DNA from: Allolobophora icterica
Lineage: Eukaryota; Annelida; Clitellata; Crassiclitellata; Lumbricidae
Reading direction: 5' to 3'
Assembly: GCA_963556255.1 (NCBI GenBank)
Contig: OY744616.1
Location: 7,552,593 to 7,616,592 of the forward strand
DNA: 64,000 bases
Shown: positions 37,141 through 47,124 of the stretch, piece after piece
How the letters are laid out: every line of letters starts with the position of its first letter
Position numbering within the stretch: the stretch's first letter is position 1
Program-made: the position numbers and the translations under genes
The notes under the pieces: model-generated
Told to the model about the DNA's origin: nothing
The model's database searches: none
The model's input: the letters and a program-made list of their open reading frames with translations, nothing else

Positions 37141-37693
37141 ATTGACGATCAATATTCCAAACTCATTAGGTCCTGTTTCAGATGCATTTAAAACTGAAGC
37201 AATGTGAGTAGTTGAGTAAGAACAAGACACTCATTTTCCTTAAAGACGTAGAGACGCCTGCACAATGTCCTGTTCACATCCTTAAAGCAGTCATCCATAG
37301 GCGATACTCTAAACAATTAAACAAACAGCGGTTGACTAGTTCCGTTGAATTTAATTAACATTTCAGTTTCCTCATTTAAATGTCATATTACAGTGCGGAG
37401 AGAATTTTTAAGTTCATTGATGGTTAATTAAGTAAAGCTGCGGTGTTTCTTTACTGTTGGCGATTTAAACGACGTTGACATCTCAATGAAAATCCATTCA
37501 GTGAATGGAAGTTGAAGTGACATTCAACTGATGCATTGATGCATTCATGTCTTCGGCTTCTGTGTCTTTCAGTTTGAACGCACGCTTCGTTGTTCTCTTC
37601 CCAATTATAATTATTATTATTCCATTGTTTAATATGTGCTCATATCCTGTACCGGTAATTTATGCTCTTTTGTGACTGATGTCTTGAGTGTTT
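37141..37693. other. Spacer before the gypsy element, no gene seen
   Basis: AT-rich unique sequence. The gypsy target duplication GTTT lies at 37690-37693. Confidence 0.5.
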
Positions 37694-38551
37694 TGTGGCG
37701 GAAACGAACCTTTCACCGCCTTAGTGCGTCGTAGGTGTTCTCCCCTATCACCTTACTTAGGTTGGCAGTGTGGCGGTTCACTCGCGTTATCTCGTTCACC
37801 AGGATGGACCGTCCGCCGTATCTCTATCTCTCCCTTGAGGTGATGGTCTGAACGCACTAAGTTTATTTATCTATGTCCGGGGTTCGGCCCTCGCTGTCAA
37901 CGGGGGACTTACGGCCACTGATCAACTACCAATGAACACAGACGAAGGCCAATTAACGATTTCTTATGACAAATCATCCACAGAAACTCCGTGTACATAC
38001 CCTTTGGCAAAAGAACCACGAGGCACTTTCTCGTAATAGAATTCACAGTGTAATCCAAGTAATCCACGATATTGAATCGAAATAACAGAACACTTTTGTT
38101 ATACTAGATGACTTCTCGTATTAATCCAATGAGAAACCGACGATCTTATTATATCCTTAAGACCGATGAAAACCAAGAGAAAACTATTCTCTACACACGC
38201 GTACGTCTTCTCCAGACAACGAAAACCGAGATAACTTGCTTCTACACACGTACGCCTCCTCTAGGCAAATAAAAACCAAAGAACTATTCTCTACACACAC
38301 GTACGCCTCCTCTAGGCAACGAAAAGAACGAGAACTTTTACATGAAAAGCTGGGTGCCTTATATACCTTTCTAAGGGTGCCCTAGTGAGGCACGGGTGCC
38401 CTGGAGAGGCACGGGTGCCCTGGTGAGGCACGGGTGCCCACGTGAGGCATGGGTGCCCTGGTGAGGCACGGGTGTCTAATGCACTCAACGACCCAATCTA
38501 TTAAGCTTACCATCATGACGTCATAATTGAAACCTGGCGAATTTCGCCACA
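37694..38551 (-). repeat. 3' LTR of the gypsy element
   Basis: 858 bp, matching 47144-48001 at a constant offset of 9450. On the minus strand a polyadenylation signal AATAAA lies at 37862-37867. About three tandem units of some 50 bp (38167-38322, 'ctacacacgtacgcctcctctaggcaa' core) lie downstream of the predicted transcription start. A short purine run, GTGGAGAG, precedes it at 38552-38559 as a possible polypurine tract. Confidence 0.96.
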
Positions 38552-38977
38552 CTCTCCACGGGCCAGGCTGAGAGGGTGACCCCACCCTCTGACCAACATC
38601 TGGGCCACAAAAGAAATCTTATCTACAATAATACACAACCTTAACTGTACGCGACTAAAGTTCACAGTTCAAACCTGTAAGAAGGACATCTACTTTAAAA
38701 CATCAGCTTAACTACACCTGATGAAAACTAAAATCTTCTTCAATCACTATTGCACCTAACAGTCATAATTCTTCAGTCCCCAATGTCACATCACCATCAC
38801 AACACATGAAAAACTTTCATTTGAAACATCACCTTAGTTCTGCGTGATGAAAACTGAAATATTTTAATTACTATTCAAAAGCAATGCATGATCACCCTCA
38901 AAAACAATAGACTTAACTGCTGGACGCAAGAAAATAAAGTAATGTACCTCAACCTCAAGATCTTGTTGGATCTAAGC

Positions 38978-40111
38978 TTATTCCTTGTCTGAATCACTTT
39001 CAGAACTGATAATGATCGTCGTCGCCGCCAACCTGTCCGGATTTTGGGTAGCTTCTGGGTAATCATCGTCCGACTCAATTACGATTTCTACAGGGTAGCC
39101 CTCGTTCAACAGCGATCCATTCGCAGGCGATGCTCTGTCGATAAGATTTTCCAACTCCGTGTCAGAAGGATGCGAGGGGAATACGTAAGCCCCTGCTGAA
39201 CTGGAAGGTTTCCCAGCAGACTTCCGACTCCAGCTGAATATTTTCTCCACTTCTGATGTCGGAAAATATGGCAGTCGACCCGCCATTAATTTCTTGAATT
39301 GCTTCAGGTCGCAAACAGAACTTAACTGCTTTGCCTCCCCAGCCACCCAGGCTATTTCCAAGGTTGTTGGTTGCGCAAACGGTTCAGCTGAAAGTCCTTC
39401 TCCCGGAGAGGCTGGAGGGGAGATGGGAGAGAATCGTTCTTCCAGTAAAACTGCTTCCTCCTTTACATACACTGGAACCCCAACCGGAACACCTTCGACT
39501 GGAATGCTTTTAGCATCGGCGACAACTGGTGGCTTTGCAGGCAACAGCTGTCCGTTCATATCCAAATCCGACAACAACGGGTTCTCCACAGAGTCGCTAC
39601 CATCAGGTTCCAACGGAGGTGCCGACCCCTCCGTCGCAGCACTGAGAATCGCAGACAGGACGGTGTCCTCCTCGAATAGTGACAACAACCCACTTGTGTC
39701 CATATCAAACGGAGACAACTGATCTGGAATTTCCTTCTGGAGGTCTAATAGTGGCGCCGGTTCAACAGTCCCTAGTCCAGGATCAAGTAATGGCAAGAGG
39801 TCCCATTCGCTCAAGTCCGGAAATGGTAAAGGTTCCTCCGTCCCCTCACGAACATTTTCATGAACCATTGTGGCTTCCGAAGTCACCATCCCAGCTTCCA
39901 AGGCCTCACAGAAAGGGGCGTTAGGTGGAGGCGCAGCTAGTCCAACCGATTCAGAAAATTCATCGCTCGTTATCGGAGCGTTCCACTCGAAAACTCTCCT
40001 GGTTACACCCAGGTGAAACCTCTTCCGATGTTTTCTTAATGAATGCATGGCATATCTTCCTTGGAAGATCGACGAGCAATGGCAACACTTCCTCACTTTG
40101 CGTTTATCCAT
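38978..40111 (-). CDS. Accessory protein of the gypsy element: C2H2-like finger, acidic middle, tandem SUMO-interaction-like motifs
   Basis: 377 aa, no homologue recognised. Residues 9-33 fit a C2H2 finger with a longer middle loop (C9, C12, F16, L25, H28, H33) in a basic context. Residues 90-240 are acidic and hydrophobic-patterned (DLSEWDLLPLLD, DTSGLLSLFEEDT), like transcription activation regions. VKEE at 216-219 fits the SUMO-acceptor consensus. The tail has two hydrophobic-acidic motifs, IVIESDDD (343-350) and IIISSESDSD (366-375), which fit SUMO-interaction motifs. It starts about 60 nt downstream of a TATA-like box and a repeat array that copies the LTR promoter, so it probably has its own promoter. 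A regulator of element transcription is the inferred role; a nucleic-acid packaging or host-factor binding role is possible. Confidence 0.7.
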   Translation of the reverse strand: MDKRKVRKCCHCSSIFQGRYAMHSLRKHRKRFHLGVTRRVFEWNAPITSDEFSESVGLAAPPPNAPFCEALEAGMVTSEATMVHENVREGTEEPLPFPDLSEWDLLPLLDPGLGTVEPAPLLDLQKEIPDQLSPFDMDTSGLLSLFEEDTVLSAILSAATEGSAPPLEPDGSDSVENPLLSDLDMNGQLLPAKPPVVADAKSIPVEGVPVGVPVYVKEEAVLLEERFSPISPPASPGEGLSAEPFAQPTTLEIAWVAGEAKQLSSVCDLKQFKKLMAGRLPYFPTSEVEKIFSWSRKSAGKPSSSAGAYVFPSHPSDTELENLIDRASPANGSLLNEGYPVEIVIESDDDYPEATQNPDRLAATTIIISSESDSDKE

Positions 40112-40169
40112 GACCTCTCGCCAATTTCAGCTTAACAACAACAACACAACCATCAACAGGCTTCAAGGC

Positions 40170-40260
40170 TTTTATAAGGACTATGGGTGCCTTGAGGGGG
40201 CATGGGTGCCCTGGTGAGGCACGGGTGCCCTGTAGGGGCATGGGTGCCTTGGTGAGGCAC
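40170..40260 (-). promoter_or_regulatory. Internal promoter-like array in the gypsy element
   Basis: About four imperfect units of the LTR repeat (GTGCC.CACCAGGGCACCC on the minus strand; 40185-40260) are followed 8 bp downstream by TATAAAA (40176 to 40170, minus strand). The ATG of the 377-aa frame is 59 nt further on. The same order, repeats then TATA, occurs in the LTR. Confidence 0.65.
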
Positions 40261-40827
40261 ACCCTTAGGCCACACAGACAATTGTCACCTTCGCAGGAGC
40301 TTAACAATTATAATGCTCCTTCTACCAGCAATGTGGTTAATTCTATACACAGTTCAGTTAATCACATAGCGCTAATTTACTCCATTGCAAAATTCAAAAG
40401 TTAAATTCACTTACAACTAATACATTACCCTCATTAATGCAGTTGTATCATTCATTCAAAATTTCGTCATTCATGAAACTTATCAGTGAAACCATTGCAA
40501 TATCCAACAATGCAATATTCAAACATTACAATTATTTTTTATAATTAACTAACCTTTAGTACAAATCTTACAGCTTAATAATTAAAGTGCAACACCTAAT
40601 CATTCCTGTTTTGACTCTTAACGTTCAATTATTATGACGTCGTCGGTTACATGCGTCACCCTAACACTGTCGTTTCATTTGTATAGCGCAATGTTGTCCC
40701 TCAAAATAATCGCATACTTTCCGTAAAAATACACAACCAAGAAATCAGTCTAAAACCTAATCAATAGTCTTATCACTCTTAACTAAAATTCAATGCGTTT
40801 CCAAAACACAGTCAGAAATTGTCAAAA
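40261..40827. other. Internal non-coding stretch of the gypsy element
   Basis: AT-rich; no frame or motif recognised between the repeat array and the short acidic frame. The remaining non-coding stretch of this kind is 38560-38977. Confidence 0.5.
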
Positions 40828-41214
40828 TCATTCATGCATTAAATCAGACTCATTCGCTTGGCCAAGACATATCCCATAAGGACAAATGCCCCAAGAATAT
40901 GGCCACCAAACAGCCGTAAAACCACTAAAAGGTATTGGCATTATTTCCAATACATGAACAGGTATCATTTCCACAGCTGAATTATTCATGCTTGGTGAAG
41001 ACTCTAAAACACCTGGAACCGGAGGATTGACCGTTCCAGAATCATAAAAGAAGAGCGACGACATCTCAATGTCGTCTAAATCAGGTGGTATGGGCGATTC
41101 TAATGCATTCACATAACCATCCAATAACGCCATAATCTCGGCGACAATATCAGAGTCCAGAAGCCACTGTTCTGACATGTCGAGTTCCTGCACGTAACTC
41201 ACATCATCCATCAT
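40828..41214 (-). CDS. Short acidic accessory frame of the gypsy element
   Basis: 128 aa, not recognised. The N-terminal half is strongly acidic with clustered hydrophobics (MSEQWLLDSDIVAEIMALLD, PPDLDDIEMSSLFF), resembling an activation region. The C-terminal half is hydrophobic with WW and two cysteines. A pyrimidine-containing TTTTGTGGTTTAG just before its ATG (about 41222-41234) could serve as a splice acceptor. It could be a separate exon of one of the neighbouring frames rather than a full protein. Confidence 0.45.
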   Translation of the reverse strand: MMDDVSYVQELDMSEQWLLDSDIVAEIMALLDGYVNALESPIPPDLDDIEMSSLFFYDSGTVNPPVPGVLESSPSMNNSAVEMIPVHVLEIMPIPFSGFTAVWWPYSWGICPYGICLGQANESDLMHE

Positions 41215-41400
41215 GGCAGGTTAACTAAACCACAAAATCACAAATCATCGTTAGCTCAATGCCAATTCTCACAGTAATGACAACTAATTTAACATAACTT
41301 TACCACAACTTATCACTAAGTAATGACATCAATATCAAGTTCATCAAGAAATCACCGTTCCGTGATAGAGTCAGTCACGGGAGCAACACAGGCATCCATT

Positions 41401-42147
41401 CTATGCGGTCTCTAGGAAGCAACAGTCTCCAAGCTCCTTGCATCTTCCACACAATTGCTGTCTATGAGTTCGGTTGATCCCACAGGCATCTTGACTCTTG
41501 CTCCTCGACCGAAGACGTTGCTTATGTGGATACACAGTCATTCCGCATCCAAGGCAGTCTTGTCCCGCATTAGCCCAACTGTTTTGCGAAAACCACTCTC
41601 TTCGGCATCGAAGACAACTATACTCCCCAAAGCATCTTTTCTTTCCTTGATATGGAGTAATTGCTTCATCCCTTGGTCGAGCTAGTGCACACTCCTGTAT
41701 ACGATGACCCTTCTGGAAGCAGAGGTGACACAGGTAGGAGTCCGGCAAATCCTTCGGAAATCCCCTGGCAGTTTTTAGACGGCCCAACTCGTTAATCACC
41801 GCCGCCGTTACATCATTCTGATCGTCCTTCAACATTGGCGAGAATATCACAGTCGAGGCTTCCGAGTCCGTAGAATCCGATGATGCTGGACTATTAGCTG
41901 GGGTCGGAGGAACACGAAACAGTCGATTACCTGCCTCGCTCTCACTTTCCATCAACAAACTCCGTTCAGGTATATAACCAACGTGTCCTTGCACACCACG
42001 ACCGATCGACCATCCAGGAGGGGCGATGGTCGTTCCGACGATACTCGCTCGGCCGTTCCAGAAAATAGGTGCAGCCGTATTGTTTCTTTCTGACAATTCC
42101 ACACTACGACCAAGAATAGGCTGGCGGTAGTTGAAGATCGGATACAT
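41401..42147 (-). CDS. ZCCHC24-like zinc-finger protein carried by the gypsy element
   Basis: 248 aa. Residues 140-153 form a CCHC knuckle (C140, C143, H148, C153). An ARP.DEAITPYQGKKRCFGEY linker follows, then a 3CxxC-type zinc-binding domain with CxxC pairs at 178/181, 198/201 and 233/236, SQNSWAN at 187-193 and VYPHKQR at 205-211. The order CCHC knuckle, TPYQGKKRCFGEY, 3CxxC finger is that of cellular ZCCHC24, and the finger class is shared with ZAR1; both are RNA-binding proteins. The N-terminal 135 residues are serine- and acid-rich and not recognised. The start lies 162 nt after the Gag-Pol stop behind a strong splice-acceptor-like site, so expression from a spliced mRNA is likely. Post-transcriptional control or packaging of element RNA is inferred. 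Confidence 0.85.
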   Translation of the reverse strand: MYPIFNYRQPILGRSVELSERNNTAAPIFWNGRASIVGTTIAPPGWSIGRGVQGHVGYIPERSLLMESESEAGNRLFRVPPTPANSPASSDSTDSEASTVIFSPMLKDDQNDVTAAVINELGRLKTARGFPKDLPDSYLCHLCFQKGHRIQECALARPRDEAITPYQGKKRCFGEYSCLRCRREWFSQNSWANAGQDCLGCGMTVYPHKQRLRSRSKSQDACGINRTHRQQLCGRCKELGDCCFLETA

Positions 42148-42192
42148 GACAAGGACTCTAACTCGTTAGACTAGGATTTCACGTCCAGCCGT

Positions 42193-42208
42193 CTGCAATA
42201 AAGAAATA
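42193..42208 (-). promoter_or_regulatory. Candidate 3' splice site before the ZCCHC24-like frame
   Basis: The minus-strand sequence TTATTTCTTTATTGCAG|ACGG has a pyrimidine-rich tract and a consensus CAG. It lies 45 nt before the ATG and after the Gag-Pol stop, as expected for a subgenomic spliced transcript. Donor not identified. Confidence 0.5.
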
Positions 42209-42308
42209 ATCCGATCAGAATCGTCACAGTAATTCAACTGGCACTAAAGAACACTATCTCGGACGTCCAGGCAAGACCACAATGCCTGCGCATCCGGCAC
42301 TATCCACT

Positions 42309-45300
42309 TTACTGTAGAAAACGTGCAGGCCGACGGATCTCACGCCGTGGCCGGCCGCTGTCGGTCTCTTCGCTCATAGGTTGCTCGTCCGGCGAATCCT
42401 CTTTCCTTGATTCTTCTTCACTAAAGCATAACTTTAGCTTGTCCACGTGCACGGTAAACGGTCGGGAATTAGCTGTCTTCCGGATTACGTAGTTTACAGC
42501 TCCTCGCTGCTCCACCACAGTAAATGGCCCCGTGAACATACGGGTCCATTTCGGAGTGCGGCCTCGATGACGACGCGGTGTGAAGTATAAAACACGGTCT
42601 CCAGGCTTGAACTGTGCCGGACGAACTCGAAGGTCGTAAGTATGGCGACGTCGTTCCGCCGTGACTTTCAACTGTTCGCGGACCAGTTGGTACGCGCGGT
42701 CCATACGTTCAGCAAGCTCCTGAACGTAGCTCACATACGTAGCATCAGTTCGAAGGGGGTCCGGAGGTCGACCATAGACAAGATCCAAAGGCGCTCTTGT
42801 CTCACGTCCGAACATCAGGAAATTCGGACTGTAGCCCGTCGTTTCATGCAGCGACGCCCGGTAGGCGGCAAGGACATGGGGCAAGACTTCGTCCCAATCC
42901 CTCTGATGGCTGCATATAACTTTCCCCAACATCGCGTTTAAAGTTTTGTGAAACCTTTCTATCATTCCATTTCCGCTTGGGTGGTACGCAGAGGTTCTGA
43001 CCTTATCGATGCCCAATATTTTACAGAGCTCCCGGAAAAGATTCCCACCAAAATTCGTTCCCTGATCGGTAAGTATTTGCAACGGGGCCCCGTATCGGAC
43101 GATAACGTTCTCAACTAACGCTCTAGCCACCGATATCGCTTCCTGATTAGCCATGGGAATTGCCTCGACAAATTTAGTGAAATTGTCCATGACCGTTAAA
43201 ATATAAACATGGCCCCGTCGGCTCCTTGGGTGAGGACCGGTAATGTCTAGGCTTAGTCGCTCAAAGGGTTCCCCACAAGGCAGTGGTTGCAGCGGGCCCT
43301 GCCGAGGAGGTTGTCCGCGGTGGTACTGGGCGCATTGTGAACAACGCTGACAAAAGCGTTTGGTCTCTTTAGACCAACCTACCCAGTATGCTCTACGTCG
43401 CACTTGCCATCTTGTGCGTCGGGTCCCCAAATGACCTCCCGTAATTCCCGTGTGAGCCAGCCTAAGGAACTCTTCGCGTCGGACCTTAGGCATTACTAAC
43501 TGTTCCACATCGTCAGGCGTTCGGCGATATAAGACGCCTCCTAGCAAATACAACTGTTCGCGCTGATGCCAATACGTCTTGATAGCGGCATTCTCATACA
43601 AGATTTGCACAAGATCGGGAACCTGTCCACCTTCCTTCAGCCATGATCTCACTATTCCAAGGTCCGGGTCTTCCTCCTGTACCTTTTCTAATGACTCCGG
43701 GGGCCCAGGCTCATTATCTGCTACACCAGGCCCCGCCACTTCAGTCACCGCGGCTACCTCACTCCAAGTCTCATAGCCGCATTGACGGCATGGCTTCCTG
43801 GAAAGCGCATCCGCGTTTCCATGTTGTCGACCCGGTCGGTGTATTATCTGAAATTCGAACTCAGCCAACCTTTCCAACCAACGCCCCTGTTGACCAATAG
43901 GCTCCGGAGTTCGCTGAAGCCATTGCAAGGCGGCGTGGTCCGTCCTTAACACAAATGGACGACCCAACAGGTATTGTCTATACAACTTCGTAAAGTGTAC
44001 TATTGCAAGCAACTCCCTACGAGTAACGCAGTAATTTCTTTCTGCATTGGACAAAAGGCGACTGCCATAAGCTATTACCCTTTCCTCGCCTTCAATGCGT
44101 TGAGACAAAACCGCTCCTATGCCTAAGTCACATGCATCACAATCCAGCACGTAAACTCCTTCATCCCCAGGCAAAGCTAGAATTGGTGCGGTTGTCAAGG
44201 CGGTTTTCAACCGTTCAAATGCTTCCTGGCAGGTCAAATCCCAAACGAAGGCCCTACCCTTCTTCGTGAGATCGAACATTGGTGCTGCTATCATCGAAAA
44301 GTCCCGAATGAATCGCCGATAGTAGGAGCACAACCCTACGAATGCTCGCACATCCTTCAGCCGTTGCGGGACAGGCCATTCAACTACATCCTGTATCTTA
44401 GACGGGTCCATCGACACTCCTTCTGGTGTAATGATGTGTCCTAGAAAATTAACTGCTCTGCGCATCAGACGGCATTTGCTCGGCTTAAGCTTTAGATTAG
44501 CCTCTCTCAGTCGCTGAAACACCTGCTTCAATCGGTCTAGATGCTCTTTTGTGGTGCTCCCGAAGATTATCACATCGTCCAGATAAACTAGGCAAATCTC
44601 AAAGTTTAACCCGGAGAGGACGATATCCATCAGCCTCTGAAAAGTGCTCGGCGCATTACAGAGCCCGAACGGCATCACATTCCATCGAAAGATACCCCGT
44701 CGCGTAACGAAGGCTGTCTTGTCCGCATCTTTCCGGTCCAAGGCCACCTGGTGATAGCCGCTCCGTAAATCCAGGGTGCTGAACCACCCACCACCAGCAA
44801 GTGCGTCTAAACATTCATCAATCCGTGGAAGCGGATACGAGTCCTTCTTAGTCCTATCATTCAACTGCCTATAATCAATACAGAATCTCAAAGTGCCATC
44901 TTTCTTACGGGCCAACACTACATTGGACGCCCATTCACTAACAGCAGGTTCAATGGTCCCAGCAGCCAACATACTATCCAGATGCTCATCTATTGCAGTC
45001 CTATACGGCAATGGCTGTCGCCTTAAAGGCTGTCTTACCGGTCGTGCATCACCTGTGTCTATCTTATGTGTAGTCACGGTCGTTCTACCAAGATCTCCTT
45101 CCGTTGCAGAAAATATATCCTTATATTCTGCCAACAAGTTTCGCAGATGTATTCGATCATCCGGCCTCACCTCTTCCGGAAGATCTTCTAGCAAAAAGTC
45201 AAGTGAAAAATCACCCTCAACCCGACCTCTGCCTTCCTTGCTAACACTGCTGCACTCAACCTCTACTGGGTGTAAGCCTCCTAGAACTTGATCCCTACTT

Positions 45301-47057
45301 AGCTTAACCGGTTCTTCACTAAGGTTTACCACCCTTACCTGAGTTGTATCCACACGATCTCCGACCACTACTCGGGCCAGGTGAACACCAGGCTGGACCT
45401 CTGTGGCCTCAGTCATCCATGCAGGCGCTTTAGTAGCTAAGTCCCCATACTGCGTCTTAACTGACACATCCTGTTGGCACTTAGGAGCTACCACAACCTC
45501 CTCAGCGACGATCACGCGCCGACACCACATGGACCCGTTGCCTTTCACAAGAGCAACTCGCCTACGCCCAACAAACAAGGCCCCAGCACCAAAACCTAAG
45601 CGACATCGGTGTTCCCTTAACCAATCCATACCTAACATCGGTTCAGCGATTTGATCGGACACCAGAAAAGCTGTGGGAATTGCGAATCCCTCCCGAATCC
45701 TTATCGGAATATTTACCTCTCCCAGGACCCGTATATTAGACCCATTCGCAGCCATCAAAAAACGATTGCATGGACGTAAGTCTAACCCCTCAACTGTAGA
45801 AGACGGTACCAGGCTTACTTCTGATCCAGTGTCGATCAGGCAGGTCTGCGATCGTCCGTTGACTATACCTCGTATGTAGATGGCGTTGTTGCTTGCACGA
45901 TTCGGAAGTCTCGGCCGCGCAGTGTGGTTAGTGACGACATCTTCCGTGACATCAGTCGGTTCCGTTCCGACCGTTGCCGTTGCTGGCTGACGATTGAAGG
46001 GCCGGCGGCCTTGCCGGCAGTTGCGAGCGAAGTGACCGGGTCGGCCACAGTTGAAGCAGGCCGCCGTCCGTCGTGAAAATCCTTGGTTACCTTCCGATGG
46101 GCGAGCATCTCGCCCGGTGGCGCCAGTAGTCGCAGCTGGGCCCCGCAGTTCTCGAAGTTGTCGGTCGATGTTACTCTCCAGCTCTCGTTGCCATCTTCGT
46201 TGCTCCTCTCGTTGCTCAGCGAGAAAGCGGTCTATCCGTGACTGGATCTGAGCGTCGAGGTCGGTTTCTTGCGTTCCTCTCACTCTGTTCGGCTGCCTTC
46301 TCCGATCGTCTGTATCCGTCGTTCGCTGGTAGGCCTCGAGACGAAGCGCCGTCCGGTAGGCCTCGTCCAAACCTTTTGGTTCTCGCTCACGTACCTTGAG
46401 TGAAAGTTCACGGTCCCGCATGGCTTCCAAGAAAGAGTCTCTGGCAATGATTTGCGTAGTCTCATTGGATGGTACCGGGTATGCAAGTACCACCAGCCGC
46501 CGAATGTCATGAAGAAGATCGCTAAGGCTTTCACCGTTTCTCTGGCGTCGATAGTAGAGCTGCGCACGGAACATCTCGGCCTGGCCTTCCGTGCCATACC
46601 GTTGTCGCAGACGTCCGACCAGTTCTTCATACGTTACATCCTGTCGAGCGCCGAAGTCCCATAACAACTGAGTCGCAGTTTTCTCCAATGCACACCGAAG
46701 GAAGTCGATTTTATCCGAAGCAGTCCATCGGTTATGTCTTGCACATACCTCGAATTGCGCCAGGAAAGACTCCAACGATCCTGTTCCATCGAACTTCCCT
46801 GGTTTCATCTGCATCGGTCTCGTCTTCAGTAAGCCTCCGATGCCTTCTAGCAATTTCTGTGGCGACATTTCTCTTTCTGATCTCTCTCTTCCATTCGGTT
46901 CATCGTGCCTCAGGTCACCATCGTCAATGACCTCCAAAAGACTATGTTCTGGCGACGCCTCCGTCGATGGCCGTCTTCTCGTGGGAGTCGAAGTGCCCGG
47001 GTACGGATCCTCTAAATCCCGCGGTCTTCGTCTTATGATTATCTCCTCGTCTTCCAT
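42309..47057 (-). CDS. Gag-Pol polyprotein of the Ty3/gypsy element, single frame
   Basis: 1582 aa in one uninterrupted frame, with no gag-pol frameshift. Gag: a capsid-like region at about 85-250 (KPGKFDGTGSLESFLAQFE) and one CCHC knuckle at 334-347. Protease: LIDTGSEVSLV at 407-417. Reverse transcriptase at about 690-880 with LRFCIDYRQLN, MPFGLCNAPSTFQ and YLDD at 825-828. RNase H at about 968-1090 (DCDACDLGIGAVLSQ, RRELLAIV, RTDHAALQWL, HGNADALSR). Integrase: H1202, H1209, C1239 and C1242 form the zinc-binding HHCC, and D1271, D1331 and E1367 form DD35E. A GPF...VN-type C-terminal module (about 1509-1545) is visible. All catalytic motifs are intact. The start is the first ATG after the primer-binding site. 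Confidence 0.97.
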   Translation of the reverse strand: MEDEEIIIRRRPRDLEDPYPGTSTPTRRRPSTEASPEHSLLEVIDDGDLRHDEPNGRERSEREMSPQKLLEGIGGLLKTRPMQMKPGKFDGTGSLESFLAQFEVCARHNRWTASDKIDFLRCALEKTATQLLWDFGARQDVTYEELVGRLRQRYGTEGQAEMFRAQLYYRRQRNGESLSDLLHDIRRLVVLAYPVPSNETTQIIARDSFLEAMRDRELSLKVREREPKGLDEAYRTALRLEAYQRTTDTDDRRRQPNRVRGTQETDLDAQIQSRIDRFLAEQREEQRRWQRELESNIDRQLRELRGPAATTGATGRDARPSEGNQGFSRRTAACFNCGRPGHFARNCRQGRRPFNRQPATATVGTEPTDVTEDVVTNHTARPRLPNRASNNAIYIRGIVNGRSQTCLIDTGSEVSLVPSSTVEGLDLRPCNRFLMAANGSNIRVLGEVNIPIRIREGFAIPTAFLVSDQIAEPMLGMDWLREHRCRLGFGAGALFVGRRRVALVKGNGSMWCRRVIVAEEVVVAPKCQQDVSVKTQYGDLATKAPAWMTEATEVQPGVHLARVVVGDRVDTTQVRVVNLSEEPVKLSRDQVLGGLHPVEVECSSVSKEGRGRVEGDFSLDFLLEDLPEEVRPDDRIHLRNLLAEYKDIFSATEGDLGRTTVTTHKIDTGDARPVRQPLRRQPLPYRTAIDEHLDSMLAAGTIEPAVSEWASNVVLARKKDGTLRFCIDYRQLNDRTKKDSYPLPRIDECLDALAGGGWFSTLDLRSGYHQVALDRKDADKTAFVTRRGIFRWNVMPFGLCNAPSTFQRLMDIVLSGLNFEICLVYLDDVIIFGSTTKEHLDRLKQVFQRLREANLKLKPSKCRLMRRAVNFLGHIITPEGVSMDPSKIQDVVEWPVPQRLKDVRAFVGLCSYYRRFIRDFSMIAAPMFDLTKKGRAFVWDLTCQEAFERLKTALTTAPILALPGDEGVYVLDCDACDLGIGAVLSQRIEGEERVIAYGSRLLSNAERNYCVTRRELLAIVHFTKLYRQYLLGRPFVLRTDHAALQWLQRTPEPIGQQGRWLERLAEFEFQIIHRPGRQHGNADALSRKPCRQCGYETWSEVAAVTEVAGPGVADNEPGPPESLEKVQEEDPDLGIVRSWLKEGGQVPDLVQILYENAAIKTYWHQREQLYLLGGVLYRRTPDDVEQLVMPKVRREEFLRLAHTGITGGHLGTRRTRWQVRRRAYWVGWSKETKRFCQRCSQCAQYHRGQPPRQGPLQPLPCGEPFERLSLDITGPHPRSRRGHVYILTVMDNFTKFVEAIPMANQEAISVARALVENVIVRYGAPLQILTDQGTNFGGNLFRELCKILGIDKVRTSAYHPSGNGMIERFHKTLNAMLGKVICSHQRDWDEVLPHVLAAYRASLHETTGYSPNFLMFGRETRAPLDLVYGRPPDPLRTDATYVSYVQELAERMDRAYQLVREQLKVTAERRRHTYDLRVRPAQFKPGDRVLYFTPRRHRGRTPKWTRMFTGPFTVVEQRGAVNYVIRKTANSRPFTVHVDKLKLCFSEEESRKEDSPDEQPMSEETDSGRPRREIRRPARFLQ

Positions 47058-47124
47058 CGATGATCGCTTTCGTCGTTGCTTTGTAGTTGATCAATGTCCC
47101 ACAATTTCACTCGGTGAAATCACC

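Noticed and set aside
39294..40113. Plus-strand open frames over the gypsy accessory region
   Set aside because: They are antisense shadows of the 377-aa minus-strand frame.
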